Shown here: in pieces, positions 43,614 through 52,413 of the stretch | How positions within the stretch are numbered: position 1 is the first letter of the stretch | Layout of the letters: each line of letters starts with the position of its first letter | Assembly (NCBI GenBank): GCA_017309115.1 | Contig: JAFLEF010000032.1 | Location: 1 to 64,000, forward strand | DNA: 64,000 nt | Origin: Verrucomicrobiota bacterium | GTDB taxonomy: Bacteria; Verrucomicrobiota; Verrucomicrobiia; Limisphaerales; UBA9464 | Direction of reading: 5' to 3' | The notes under the pieces: generated by a model | Told to the model about the DNA's origin: nothing | Database searches by the model: none | The model's input: only the letters and a program-made list of their open reading frames with translations | Made by a program: the position numbers and the translations under genes

Positions 43614-43919
43614 ATGAGGACCATTTCACAGGGGGAGACCTTATTGTTTACCGGGTTCGACAATCTCAGCGGGGTCAATGCGGGATTGTTCCGGGAATTC
43701 CTGCGGGCCACGTTGCGGCCTGAGCATCGCTTCGTGGAGGTGGATCTCCAGCGAGCCACCTTCATGGACAGCGACGGTCTGGGGGCCGTGGTTTCGGCTC
43801 ACAAAGCCGTGGCCGGACGAAATGGCGGGGTTCGCTTGAAGGGAGCGCCACCCATGGTGCGGGAACTGTTTCGAATCACCCGGCTCGACACCCTGGTCGA
43901 GTTCGTACCCCAGGCTTGA
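43614..43919 (+). CDS. STAS-domain anti-sigma-factor antagonist-type protein (second of two)
   Basis: The 101-residue product is again a single STAS domain. The usual serine is kept (S53 in FMDSDGLGAVV), but the next position, normally Ser or Thr, is Asp. This could change how the kinase recognises the site. It follows the first STAS gene directly and its stop TGA overlaps a TTG at 43916; the next gene probably starts at ATG 43922. Two STAS paralogues with one kinase/phosphatase suggest separate targets or competition. Which one is the main substrate cannot be told. Confidence 0.88.
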   Translation: MRTISQGETLLFTGFDNLSGVNAGLFREFLRATLRPEHRFVEVDLQRATFMDSDGLGAVVSAHKAVAGRNGGVRLKGAPPMVRELFRITRLDTLVEFVPQA

Positions 43920-43921
43920 TC

Positions 43922-45715
43922 ATGGCGCCCAGCATCAGTTCCTCGCCTGGGCGGGTACTGACGCTCAGTTTTCCGTGCGATCTGGCGGCGGTCCGGGAGG
44001 CCGCCCGCCAGTTCCGCACGTTTCTGAACGATCAGGGGGTCTCCGCCGAGGAGTTGGATGCCTGGGAACTGATCGTCTCCGAGGCAGGCAATAACGCGGT
44101 GGAATACACCCGCCCGGAATCTGTCGGACTGCCGATCGAAGCCACCGTCTGGGTGACCCACCTCAACGTCGAACTCCAGGTTCGCGACCATACCCCGGGA
44201 TTTGATTTGCCGGAGGACACTCCGTTACCCGACTTCGAGGCGGAAGGCGGGCGCGGGCTGTTCCTGATGCGGTCGCTGTCCGATCAACTGCGCTACCTCC
44301 GAAGCCCGGGGGACAACTGCCTGATTGTGCGCAAGGGCCGGTCGGGAATTTCCCCCGCCCGGGAATCAGCGGGGGATTCCCTCCAGATGGCGATCATGGA
44401 GTCGACGTTGCACACCCTCACCGAGGAGTTGGCTGCGTCCTATGAAAGTTTGTCGGCAATCTTTCGATTCACTGCCGAGTTGAACCGCGGCGGAGCGGGC
44501 ACTGAGTTTGTCGACCGCTGGTTGCGGGAATTGATGATGGTGGCGTCGGCGGATTGGTTTGTGCTCCGTCTTTCCAACGACACCACGACTCAACTGCGGG
44601 TGGAGGGTATTTCCCGGGCGGACCTGCGGTTCGAGCCGCTGGATCTGCGGGAAGGCCAGCGCTTGGAATCGTCGGTGGAATTGCAGGCGGTGATGGGACG
44701 TCAGGACATGTGGTTCGACGCCGCGTCTCCGACGGCTGCGGGTGATCCCTTGACCCAATTCGGGGTCGCGCTGGCTGGCTTTGCACATCCGATTTATGTG
44801 AATGAGGAACTGGTCGGTGTCCTGGCAATTGGCCGGTACGCGAGCCACCAGTCGTTCACCGCCGGACAAGTCAACATCATCCACACCTTCGCCGACTTCC
44901 TGGGCATCCAGATTCGCAACGCCCGGATTCAGGAGGGGTATCTGCGTTCGCGGTTGGTCACACGCGAGCTCGAGATCGCCGCGAGCATTCAGCGCTCGCT
45001 GCTGCCTGAACGGCTGCCGGAGCCTCCGGGATTTCGTCTGGCCGGCTATTCGGAAAGCGCCAACAAAGTGGGCGGGGATTTCTTTGACGTCATTCAAATT
45101 GAGAATCAGCAGCATCGCGGGTTGCTGCTGGTGATTGCCGATGTGATGGGCAAGGGCGTGCCGGCCGCGATGTTTGCGGCGATCTTCCGGAGTCACTTGC
45201 ACGCCCTGATCAGTCTGTCGGGTCTGCCGGGTAAGTTGATGTCCTGGCTGAACCGGGCGTTGCATCCGGATCTGGCCCGGGTGGACATGTTCGTCACCGC
45301 GCAGATCGTTTTCCTGGACTGGATGGACAATGAGATCCGGATTGCGTCGGCCGGGCATTGTCCGCTGCTGATTGCCGCGAAGGAATTGGGAATCATGGAG
45401 GTGACGGCGGATGGTATGCCGTTGGGCATCGATTTGCAGATGGAGTTTGAAGAGAAGTGTCTGCCCATGCCGGAGACACTGCGGCTGGCGATGCTGACGG
45501 ACGGATTGATTGAAGCGCGTTCTCCGGAAGGAGAGTTGATGGGGATCGACCGGGTGAAGTCCTGGATGGCGGATTCGATCCGGCGCAATGACACGGCCCA
45601 GACTTCCTGCGAATCGCTGGTGGAACTGGCTCGAACGTTTCAGGCGGATGCTCCTGCTGCCGACGATCTCACCCTTCTGGTGATCACCCGGCAGCCCGAA
45701 GTTGAACTCAGTTGA
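43922..45715 (+). CDS. RsbW-type kinase / GAF / RsbU-type PP2C phosphatase fusion
   Basis: The protein of about 597 residues joins opposing activities. Residues 10-140 are an anti-sigma-type serine kinase of the GHKL family (ELIVSEAGNNAVEYT, DHTPGFDLPED, GGRGLFLMRSLSD). A GAF domain follows (~180-330). The C-terminus is a SpoIIE/RsbU PP2C phosphatase (~345-590) with NKVGGDFFDV, IADVMGKGVPAAMFAA, FVTAQIVFLD and DGLIEAR, and the final DDLTLLV. All metal-binding Asp residues are present. It would phosphorylate or dephosphorylate the two STAS proteins next to it. It resembles SypE of Vibrio fischeri, which regulates a polysaccharide locus, although SypE also has a receiver domain in the same chain. 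A TTG six bases earlier overlaps the previous stop. Confidence 0.9.
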   Translation: MAPSISSSPGRVLTLSFPCDLAAVREAARQFRTFLNDQGVSAEELDAWELIVSEAGNNAVEYTRPESVGLPIEATVWVTHLNVELQVRDHTPGFDLPEDTPLPDFEAEGGRGLFLMRSLSDQLRYLRSPGDNCLIVRKGRSGISPARESAGDSLQMAIMESTLHTLTEELAASYESLSAIFRFTAELNRGGAGTEFVDRWLRELMMVASADWFVLRLSNDTTTQLRVEGISRADLRFEPLDLREGQRLESSVELQAVMGRQDMWFDAASPTAAGDPLTQFGVALAGFAHPIYVNEELVGVLAIGRYASHQSFTAGQVNIIHTFADFLGIQIRNARIQEGYLRSRLVTRELEIAASIQRSLLPERLPEPPGFRLAGYSESANKVGGDFFDVIQIENQQHRGLLLVIADVMGKGVPAAMFAAIFRSHLHALISLSGLPGKLMSWLNRALHPDLARVDMFVTAQIVFLDWMDNEIRIASAGHCPLLIAAKELGIMEVTADGMPLGIDLQMEFEEKCLPMPETLRLAMLTDGLIEARSPEGELMGIDRVKSWMADSIRRNDTAQTSCESLVELARTFQADAPAADDLTLLVITRQPEVELS

Positions 45716-45732
45716 ACCCAACCCCACTGATC

Positions 45733-46107
45733 ATGCCGAAGAAAATTCTCATTGCGGACGACGAACCCCACATGTTGCGGGTGACGGAGTTGAGCTTGAA
45801 GAAGGGCGGGTATGATTTGGTCATGGCCCGCAACGGGCGGGAAGCCATCGAGATCGCCCGACGCGATTTGCCCAATTTGATTGTGATGGATGTCTTGATG
45901 CCGGAAGTGGACGGACTAACGGCCTTGAAGGTCCTCAAGGAGGATCCGCTGACGTCTGGGATTCCGGTGATCATGTTCAGTGCCCGCGGGCAATTGGTGA
46001 CCCGCAAGGATGGCCAGGCATCCGGAGCTGCTTTGTTCATCACCAAACCTTTCAGTCCCACCCAACTGCTGAACGAAGCCCGCCGTCTGCTCGGCGACGG
46101 GAGTTGA
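45733..46107 (+). CDS. Single-domain response regulator (receiver)
   Basis: The 124-residue product is a lone receiver domain with all key residues: the acidic pair in LIADDEPHM, the phospho-Asp in LIVMDVLMPEVDG (about residue 52), Thr/Ser in IMFSARG and the Lys in FITKPFSP. It has no output domain. It most likely relays phosphate from a hybrid kinase (possibly the HNOBA kinase upstream) to the partner-switching module. ATG 45733 (MPKKILIADDE) is the standard start; a TTG seven codons earlier overlaps the end of the previous gene. The frame is in the same transcription unit as the STAS and phosphatase genes. Confidence 0.92.
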   Translation: MPKKILIADDEPHMLRVTELSLKKGGYDLVMARNGREAIEIARRDLPNLIVMDVLMPEVDGLTALKVLKEDPLTSGIPVIMFSARGQLVTRKDGQASGAALFITKPFSPTQLLNEARRLLGDGS

Positions 46108-46134
46108 CCTCCTGACCTCCTCCGCAAACGCCCC

Positions 46135-46218
46135 ATGAACCTCGCCACCAACCAACCCCAAACCCCCAAACCCAAACTTGTTTCCGCCCAGACTGCCAAC
46201 CGTTTCACCCGTTTCTGA
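46135..46218 (+). CDS. Possible small ORF of 27 residues, C-rich stretch
   Basis: Between the receiver and the phosphodiesterase genes lies a C-rich stretch with CCAAACCC repeats. It holds an ATG-started frame (MNLATNQPQTPK...) of 27 codons ending in TGA at 46216. No ribosome binding site is seen, and composition alone may explain it. It could be a leader peptide or non-coding. Confidence 0.2.
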   Translation: MNLATNQPQTPKPKLVSAQTANRFTRF

Positions 46219-46227
46219 ATCCCGGCC

Positions 46228-47400
46228 ATGAAACCGCTGCTGCCGCTTTTCATCATGGTGGACGCGTGCGGCTGGGAGATCATCCGCAACGATCCGTTCG
46301 GAAAGGACTTCGCGCCGAATCGCAAACGGCTCGAGAGTGTCTTTGGGTACAGTTCCACCTGTGTGCCGTCGATCCTGTCGGGACGCTGGCCGGTGGAACA
46401 TCGCAACTGGTGTTACTTCGTTTACGACCCGGCCAATTCGCCGTTTCGCTCGCTGAAGATTCTGCGCTGGTTGCCGACGGCCATCACCAGTCGCCGGATC
46501 TTTCGCCGATGGCTGACGAAGTTCGTCAAGGTGCAGCTCAAGTTCCGCGGCTACTTCGATCTCTACAACATTCCCTTCCGGCACATTTCGCTCTTCGACT
46601 TCACCGAGAAGAAGAGCCCGCTCAAGCCGAAGGGCATGAACCGGGGAACCAACATCTTCGACTTTCTTGAAGAGAAGAAGATCCCGTACTTCGTCAGCGA
46701 TCCGGCCCGAACCGAAGAACAGAACCGGGACGAATTGATTCAGCGCGTGGGCCGCGAGGAGATTGATTTCGCCTTCATGTACTGGGCTGGCCTCGACGGA
46801 CTGCTGCACATGGTGGGGAACCAATCGCCGGAAGTGCCGGCGCGACTGCGAATCTACGAGCAGTGGATCGGTCAATTGCTGGCGGCGGCGAAAGGACACT
46901 ACGAGGAGGTTCGCCTGTATGTCTTCAGCGATCACGGCATGGCGAACTGCGATGAACTCCTCGACCTCAAGTCGAAGATCGAGGCCTTGCCGCTGAAAAT
47001 GGGTGAGGACTACGCAGTGGTGTACGATTCGACGATGGCCCGCTTCTGGTTCCTCCGTCCTGGAGCGCGCGAACCCATTACCCAGGTGCTCCAGCAGGTG
47101 CCTCAGGGTCGGATCCTTCCCGACGACGAACTGGAACGAATGCGGGCCAAGTTCGAGGACCGCTACTTCGGAGAACTGATTTTTCTCGTGAAGGAGGGCG
47201 TCCTGATTGTGCCCAGTCACATGGGGGAACGTCCCATTCGGGCGATGCACGGGTATCATCCGACTGATCCCCACAGCTATGCGAGCCTGCTCACGAATCA
47301 GGCGGCGATCCCGGAGGATGTCACGGCCATTCCCCACATTTATCGGCTGATGGAGCGGGACGCCGCCCTGGCCCGGCAGAGGAACCAAGGGAAGTCATGA
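46228..47400 (+). CDS. Alkaline-phosphatase-superfamily phosphodiesterase/phosphotransferase
   Basis: The 390-residue protein fits the type I phosphodiesterase/nucleotide pyrophosphatase branch of the alkaline phosphatase superfamily. Features are an early metal-binding Asp (FIMVDACGWE), the likely nucleophile Thr in GYSSTCVPSILSGRWP, an Asp/His pair in YVFSDHGMANCDE, and a late His in GYHPTDPHS. It has no signal peptide, so it acts in the cytoplasm or is membrane associated. Inside a polysaccharide locus it could act on lipid-linked or nucleotide-linked sugar phosphates; this is inference. Its stop overlaps the ATG of the next glycosyltransferase. Confidence 0.75.
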   Translation: MKPLLPLFIMVDACGWEIIRNDPFGKDFAPNRKRLESVFGYSSTCVPSILSGRWPVEHRNWCYFVYDPANSPFRSLKILRWLPTAITSRRIFRRWLTKFVKVQLKFRGYFDLYNIPFRHISLFDFTEKKSPLKPKGMNRGTNIFDFLEEKKIPYFVSDPARTEEQNRDELIQRVGREEIDFAFMYWAGLDGLLHMVGNQSPEVPARLRIYEQWIGQLLAAAKGHYEEVRLYVFSDHGMANCDELLDLKSKIEALPLKMGEDYAVVYDSTMARFWFLRPGAREPITQVLQQVPQGRILPDDELERMRAKFEDRYFGELIFLVKEGVLIVPSHMGERPIRAMHGYHPTDPHSYASLLTNQAAIPEDVTAIPHIYRLMERDAALARQRNQGKS

Positions 47401-48680
47401 GCGCATCCCTAGCCCGAGGCATTGTTCATGTTCCCCGTCGTTTTGTGGCGGAGGAGTGGGGTGGCACCGAGACGGTGATCCTGGAGATCTCGCGCCAGCA
47501 GCAGCGGGCCGGACAACGTCCAGTGATCATGACCTCAATGGCCCTGGCTCGGCAGCGGGAAGAGTCGATCGCCGGGGTTCCCGTTCGACGTTATCCCTAC
47601 TGTTATCCATTCCTGGGCCTGACCGACGCCGATCGGGCGGCCATGGACAAGAAGGGGGGCAATCTGCTGTCACTCTCCTTCTTTTGGGCGCTGTTGCGGG
47701 AGCCGGATGTTCGCCTGTTTCACGCGCATGCGTTGAAACGATTGGGTGGGGAAGTCCGGACGGCGGCGCGTCTGCGCAAGAAGCCGTTTGTGGTGACGCT
47801 GCATGGCGGGGTGTTCGACGTGCCGGAGGCGGAGTTGGAAGCGATGCGCCAGCCGATTGGCAACAAGGTGGAGTGGGGCAAGCCATTTGGGGCCTTGTTC
47901 GGATCGCGTCGGGTGTTGGAGGACGCTGATCAGGTGATTTGTGTGGGTCAGTCGGAACGCGACCGGGCGCAGAAGGAACTGACCCATGATCGCGTGGCGT
48001 ATCTTCCGAATGGCGTCGATTGCGCTCGGTTTGCCGAAGGTTCCGGAGCTTCCTTCCGGGCGAAGCACGGAATTCCAGCCGAGGCCTTCCTGGTGCTCAA
48101 TCTCAGCCGGATTGATGCGCAGAAGAATCAGATGCTGTTGCTGGAGGCCTTCGCCCAGTTCCAACGGAATCAGCCGGGGGCCTTTTTGGTGTTAGTCGGA
48201 CCCGAGACGCAACCCTCGTACGCCGCCAAGTTGCGGGAGTTCATCGCGGCGCAGCAGCTGGGGAACTGCGTTCGACTGCTGCCCGGATTGCGCAATGACA
48301 ATCCCGACCTCATTCACGCGTTTCACGCCTGTGACGTCTTTGTGTTGCCGTCCATGCACGAGCCGTTTGGAATTGTGGTGCTCGAAGCTTGGAGTTCCGG
48401 TCGGGCGGTGATTGCGAGTCGGGTGGGTGGATTGCAGGCGTTGGTTCGGGACGGCGAGACGGGGCTGTTCGTGGATCCGAATGCGGCCACTGCGGCGGCC
48501 GATCTGGCGGGTCGATTGCAGCGGTTGGCTATCGACCCGGGATTCCGAAAGCAGCTGGCCGAGGCAGGACGCGTCGAGGCCAGGTCGCGCTACGATTGGA
48601 AGGAGATCAACCGGCAGCTCGAGGAGCTTTATCAGAAGGCGGAACACCACGCGGCCCGGAGTCGCTCAGCCACTTCCTAA
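47397..48680 (+). CDS. Family 4 glycosyltransferase
   Basis: The 427-residue enzyme has an N-domain starting IVHVPRRFVAEEWGGTETVILE with the glycine-rich motif expected for GT4. The C-domain contains NLSRIDAQKNQMLLLEAF, LLPGLRNDNPDLIHAFHACDVF, and the E-x7-E block (MHEPFGIVVLEAWSSGRAVIAS). It starts with ATG overlapping the preceding TGA. The flippase gene begins only one base after its stop. Donor and acceptor are unknown; it would add one sugar to the growing lipid-linked repeat unit. Confidence 0.88.
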   Translation: MSASLARGIVHVPRRFVAEEWGGTETVILEISRQQQRAGQRPVIMTSMALARQREESIAGVPVRRYPYCYPFLGLTDADRAAMDKKGGNLLSLSFFWALLREPDVRLFHAHALKRLGGEVRTAARLRKKPFVVTLHGGVFDVPEAELEAMRQPIGNKVEWGKPFGALFGSRRVLEDADQVICVGQSERDRAQKELTHDRVAYLPNGVDCARFAEGSGASFRAKHGIPAEAFLVLNLSRIDAQKNQMLLLEAFAQFQRNQPGAFLVLVGPETQPSYAAKLREFIAAQQLGNCVRLLPGLRNDNPDLIHAFHACDVFVLPSMHEPFGIVVLEAWSSGRAVIASRVGGLQALVRDGETGLFVDPNAATAAADLAGRLQRLAIDPGFRKQLAEAGRVEARSRYDWKEINRQLEELYQKAEHHAARSRSATS

Positions 48681-48681
48681 A

Positions 48682-50247
48682 ATGACACGCGACCAGGTCA
48701 AAAAGAACGTCGTTCGCAGCACGGTTTCGGGATACGTCCGCATCCTGGCCCGGATGGTTCTGGGTCTGGTGACGTTTCGGCTCCTGTATCAGGGGCTGAG
48801 CGCGGAACAGTTCGGGTTCTGGTCCCTGCTGTGGGCGATTTTTGGCTACGGCATCCTGTTGGATTTCGGTTTCGGATACGCGGCGCAAAAGAAGGTCGCC
48901 GAGCTATCCGTGAAGCAACAGTGGGACGAACTCAGTCGGGTCCTGAGTTCGATTGTGGGATTCTACTTTTTGGCAGCGGCGGTGGCAGTGTTGTTGGGAA
49001 TCGTATTTTCCGGGACGCTCATCGATCTCTTCAAGGTCAGCCCGGAGAATCGGGAGTCGTTCCGGTACATCATGATGGTCTTCCTCGCGGGAATCGGACT
49101 GGCGTTTCCCTTGGGCGTCTTTCCGGAGATCCTGCAAGGCCAGCAACGGCTGGTGCTGGCCAACAACCTCGCGTTGGTGACCAACGTGACGAACTTCTTC
49201 TGTGTGGGAATGGTGGTCTGGTTCAAATGGAGCTTTCTGACGCTTGTGGTCCTGGCCCTGACGTGTGTGGTGGTGCCGTATTTTGCGGCGGCCTGGCTCG
49301 CACTAAAGCACATGCCCGGTGTGCGCTTGAGCCCGTCGCTGTTCTCCAAGCAGGCCCTGCTGCACACCGGCAAGTTCAGTGTCTACGCCTACCTGAACAT
49401 GCTGGGGAATGTCCTGCGGAACAAAGCCGATCAGCCGGTCATCAGTTCCATTCTCGGGGTGGCCGCCATCACTCCCTATCAAGCCGGCGGTAAAATCGGC
49501 GAGATGTTTGGTCAGTTGACCAAACAAATCGCCGACGTCCTCTCCCCAACTGCGGCCCATCTCCATGCCAAGGGTGACCATGCTGGATTGCGCGAGATGC
49601 TGGTGGGCGGCATGCGCTTCAGCATTCTGGCGGCGACCCCGCTGTATCTCCTGTGCGTGTTCTATATGGAGGGGCTGATCCGCCTGCTGACGGGCGAGAA
49701 GAGTCCGACCAACGAAATGTTCTGGGTCGGTCAGCTCCTGCTGCTGTGGTACTACTCGCTGGTTCTCACGCACTGGGTATTCAAGCGGATGTTCCTGATG
49801 GCGGGTCAGGAGAAGCGGATGATGAAGCAGGGCGTGGCGGAAGCGCTGGTCAATCTGGCCCTGAGCATTGGTTTGACGATCTGGATGCGCAGCATTGTGG
49901 GTGTGGCCTTGGGTTCCCTGATTCCGACGGTGCTGTTTGGTTGGGGGGTGCTGTGGGGTTGGGCGGCGAAGGAAGCCCAGCTCTCCCGGATGGCCTTATT
50001 TCGTCAGGTGGTGGTGCCGGCTTGGAAAGGCTGTTTGCCGATGATCCTGCTGGCGTTGGGATTTCACTTTCAACCCTGGTGGCCCAGTGGGGGCAACGCC
50101 TTTCTGGTGTTGGCGGAGGGCTCAATTGTGGGGCTCGTGGGCTTGGTGGGGATCTGGCGTTGGGGGCTCACGCCGCCCGATCGCGAGAAGGTCACCCAAA
50201 AATTTGGTGGGCGATTCCGGCGTTCGGTGGCACCGGCCAAGGCATGA
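48682..50247 (+). CDS. Wzx-type polysaccharide flippase
   Basis: The 521-residue protein has about 12-14 membrane helices. It starts like a polysaccharide flippase (VRSTVSGYVRILARMVLGLVTFRLLYQGLSAEQFGFWSLLWAIFGYG) and belongs to the MOP/MATE-like family. It would move lipid-linked repeat units across the inner membrane for polymerisation by Wzy. The reading frame is open from 48412 but that upstream part overlaps the glycosyltransferase and is a shadow; ATG 48682 begins with MTRDQVKKN. About 100 bases without a gene follow before the next glycosyltransferase. Confidence 0.87.
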   Translation: MTRDQVKKNVVRSTVSGYVRILARMVLGLVTFRLLYQGLSAEQFGFWSLLWAIFGYGILLDFGFGYAAQKKVAELSVKQQWDELSRVLSSIVGFYFLAAAVAVLLGIVFSGTLIDLFKVSPENRESFRYIMMVFLAGIGLAFPLGVFPEILQGQQRLVLANNLALVTNVTNFFCVGMVVWFKWSFLTLVVLALTCVVVPYFAAAWLALKHMPGVRLSPSLFSKQALLHTGKFSVYAYLNMLGNVLRNKADQPVISSILGVAAITPYQAGGKIGEMFGQLTKQIADVLSPTAAHLHAKGDHAGLREMLVGGMRFSILAATPLYLLCVFYMEGLIRLLTGEKSPTNEMFWVGQLLLLWYYSLVLTHWVFKRMFLMAGQEKRMMKQGVAEALVNLALSIGLTIWMRSIVGVALGSLIPTVLFGWGVLWGWAAKEAQLSRMALFRQVVVPAWKGCLPMILLALGFHFQPWWPSGGNAFLVLAEGSIVGLVGLVGIWRWGLTPPDREKVTQKFGGRFRRSVAPAKA

Positions 50248-50329
50248 TCTACTTCGCTTTCCAGTTTGTTCGTCCGCATTGGTCTGCCCCTGCTCTCGGG
50301 AGGATCGCTTGGTGCTGGCGAACTGGAGC

Positions 50330-50338
50330 AGGAGGTGA
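50330..50338 (+). promoter_or_regulatory. Strong Shine-Dalgarno site (AGGAGGTGA)
   Basis: AGGAGGTGA at 50330-50338 lies nine bases before the ATG at 50348. Most genes in this locus have weak or no such site, so this gene may be translated independently of coupling. The 100-base gap upstream (50248-50347) shows no gene. Confidence 0.7.
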
Positions 50339-50347
50339 CTTCGCTTC

Positions 50348-51538
50348 ATGAGTCGACCTCGGATTCTCTACATTGATGTCCCGTTTGAATTGGAATCGGG
50401 CGGGGACAAGAATCGCAGTCGCTTCCTCTGGAGTGTGCTGAGCGAGTCCTTCGACGTGGAGTGTCTCCTGGTGGCGGGCCCTTCGCCGGCAGGTTCCCGA
50501 CCTCGCTTCGCCTCAATTGTTCCCGTTCGGGAACTCCGTCCGCAGCCCGCCCCCTGGTACCAGTCGGATTCGATCTTTCGGTTTGCCCAGGCGGAACGGG
50601 ATGAGTTTCGACAACTGCTGACCAAGCGCGGCTACGCGGCCGTGTTCCTGCGGTTTCATTCCTCGTGGGAGTTGGCGGAGTTGGCGTTGGGTCAGACGAA
50701 CGGTCCGGCGGTGATCGTGGATCTCGACATGCTTTCTTCCCGGTTGGTGGGGCTGCGCTGGCAGCAGGAACCCTCGCTTCGCAATCGCTGGTTTCTTTTT
50801 GAACGGATCAAGCTCGACCGCTTCGAGCGTCGCTTGCTGGTGCGACCAGCACTGGTGCTGTTCAGCAATCCCGTGGAGTTGGCGGATCAGCGCAAACGGG
50901 TGGAAAACCTCCAGGCCACGCTCGCGGTTCTGCCCAATGTCATGCCGGAACTGGCTCCGCCAACTGACGTCAAGGTTGAGCCGGTGATCCTGTTTTTCGG
51001 TAGCCTCAATTCGGCCGCCAATACGGACGCCTTTCGGTTCCTGGTTACCGATCTGCTGCCGTATCTGGAAGCCGATCTGCAACGGCATGGGGTAAAAATT
51101 CATGTGGTCGGCAAGAATCCTCCGGCTTGGATGGAAAAACTCCTGAAGGATGCCGGCAGCGATCGGGTGGTGTTGGTGGGCGGGGTCGCGTCCATGGAGC
51201 GGGCGATTGCCGAAAGCCGCTTCGTGTTCCTACCGCTACGGGTGGCCTCCGGAACGCGGACCCGGATACTGGAAGCCGCCGCCGTGGGTCGGGCGGTAGT
51301 CACCACGGCGCTTGGCGCTGAGGGTATCGAGGTGGGGGATGATGCGTTGATCGCGGATGAGCCGGAACAATTGGCGGCCGCGGTGCGGACGCTCCTGGAG
51401 AATCCCTCCCGGGCTGAGCAGTTGGGACAACGGCTGCGGGAACGGTGTCAGGCCCGCTATTCGGCGCAGCGGGTGGCGCGGGATTTGGTGCAGGAAGTCT
51501 CGCGATTCCTGCCGGCGGGAAAGGGAGGCTCAACATGA
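50348..51538 (+). CDS. Family 4-type glycosyltransferase
   Basis: The 396-residue protein has the GT-B arrangement. The N-terminus (PRILYIDVPFELESGGDKNRSRFL) matches the acceptor-domain start. The C-domain (VILFFGSLNSAANTDAFRFLVTDLLP, then LVGGVASMERAIAESRFVFLPLRVASGTRTRILEAAAVGRAVVTT) resembles GT4 enzymes with a slightly different E-x7-E region, namely RILEAAAVG. It begins after a good Shine-Dalgarno site and its stop overlaps the next start (ATGA at 51535). The sugar it transfers is unknown. Confidence 0.85.
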   Translation: MSRPRILYIDVPFELESGGDKNRSRFLWSVLSESFDVECLLVAGPSPAGSRPRFASIVPVRELRPQPAPWYQSDSIFRFAQAERDEFRQLLTKRGYAAVFLRFHSSWELAELALGQTNGPAVIVDLDMLSSRLVGLRWQQEPSLRNRWFLFERIKLDRFERRLLVRPALVLFSNPVELADQRKRVENLQATLAVLPNVMPELAPPTDVKVEPVILFFGSLNSAANTDAFRFLVTDLLPYLEADLQRHGVKIHVVGKNPPAWMEKLLKDAGSDRVVLVGGVASMERAIAESRFVFLPLRVASGTRTRILEAAAVGRAVVTTALGAEGIEVGDDALIADEPEQLAAAVRTLLENPSRAEQLGQRLRERCQARYSAQRVARDLVQEVSRFLPAGKGGST

Positions 51539-52413
51539 GTGATCCCCTCGTCAGCATCATCATGCGCTCGTTCAACGAGGCCTGGGCCCTGCGCGGAACT
51601 CTGCCGGCGTTGCAGGCCCAGGAATATCGGAACTGGGAGCTGATTGTGATCGATTCGGGGTCCACCGATGGTTCGCAGGACCTCATTCGCGCGACCCAAC
51701 CGGCGCACTTCGTGCAGATCACTCCGGCGGAGTACAATCCCAGCCGGGTGATGAACCACGGGATGCGCCTGGCCGGATCGGAGTTCGGAATCTTTCTCAA
51801 TGCCGATGCCACGCCGCAGGGGACCGGATGGCTGCGACCTCTGGTCACCGCGCTGCAGAATCCGCGAACGGCGGCCTGCTTTGGTCGCCAGATTCCCCGG
51901 CCGGACTGCCAAGCGGTGTTCGCCTGCGACTACGAGCGATGTTTTGGGCCCGAACGGGAATCGGCGTCGTGGGACCATTTTTTCAGCATGGTGAGCAGTG
52001 GACTGCGCAAGGATGTCTGGTCCCGCCGCGGGTTTCGCGAGGATCTCCAGTACGCCGAGGACGACGAGTACACCCGGTGGTGTCGGGCGGAGAAGTATGA
52101 CGTGGTGTACGTTCCGGAGTCGGTGGCCATGCATTCCCACAACTACACCGCGCAACAGGCTTTCAAGCGGGCGGCGGGGGATGCCCGGGCGATGGCGGCG
52201 ACGTGGCCGGGTTCGCGGAACGATCTGAATTTTGCCCGGACGGTGCTGTTGGGCTGGGCGCAAGATTTCCGCAAGGACGTCCGGTTTTGTCTTCGGTCGG
52301 GCCGGTGGCAGGAACTGCCGCACGCTGCGCAGATTCGCTGGCAGCAGCGGCGCGGCCGGCTCGCAGGATTTCAACAAGGCTGGCGGGACTATCGGGAAGG
52401 GAAGGCACGATGA
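51535..52413 (+). CDS. Family 2 glycosyltransferase
   Basis: The 292-residue protein is a GT-A enzyme. It starts PLVSIIMRSFNEAWALRGTLPALQAQ and has the nucleotide-binding region ELIVIDSGSTDGSQDLI and the metal-binding motif FLNADATPQGTGW, in which the usual DxD is NAD-A. An acidic motif (AEDDEYTRWCRAEKYDVVYVPES) resembles the ED base region, followed by a His-rich segment. It overlaps the previous gene (ATGA) and the next (ATGA at 52410). ATG 51535 was chosen over an upstream frame in the previous gene. The substrate is unknown. Confidence 0.88.
   Translation: MSDPLVSIIMRSFNEAWALRGTLPALQAQEYRNWELIVIDSGSTDGSQDLIRATQPAHFVQITPAEYNPSRVMNHGMRLAGSEFGIFLNADATPQGTGWLRPLVTALQNPRTAACFGRQIPRPDCQAVFACDYERCFGPERESASWDHFFSMVSSGLRKDVWSRRGFREDLQYAEDDEYTRWCRAEKYDVVYVPESVAMHSHNYTAQQAFKRAAGDARAMAATWPGSRNDLNFARTVLLGWAQDFRKDVRFCLRSGRWQELPHAAQIRWQQRRGRLAGFQQGWRDYREGKAR

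Noticed and set aside
43614..43919. Phosphomimetic STAS protein
   Set aside because: The Asp in DSDG is one residue after the normal phosphorylated serine (as in SpoIIAA D57-S58). The serine itself is kept, so it is not a mimic of the phosphorylated form.
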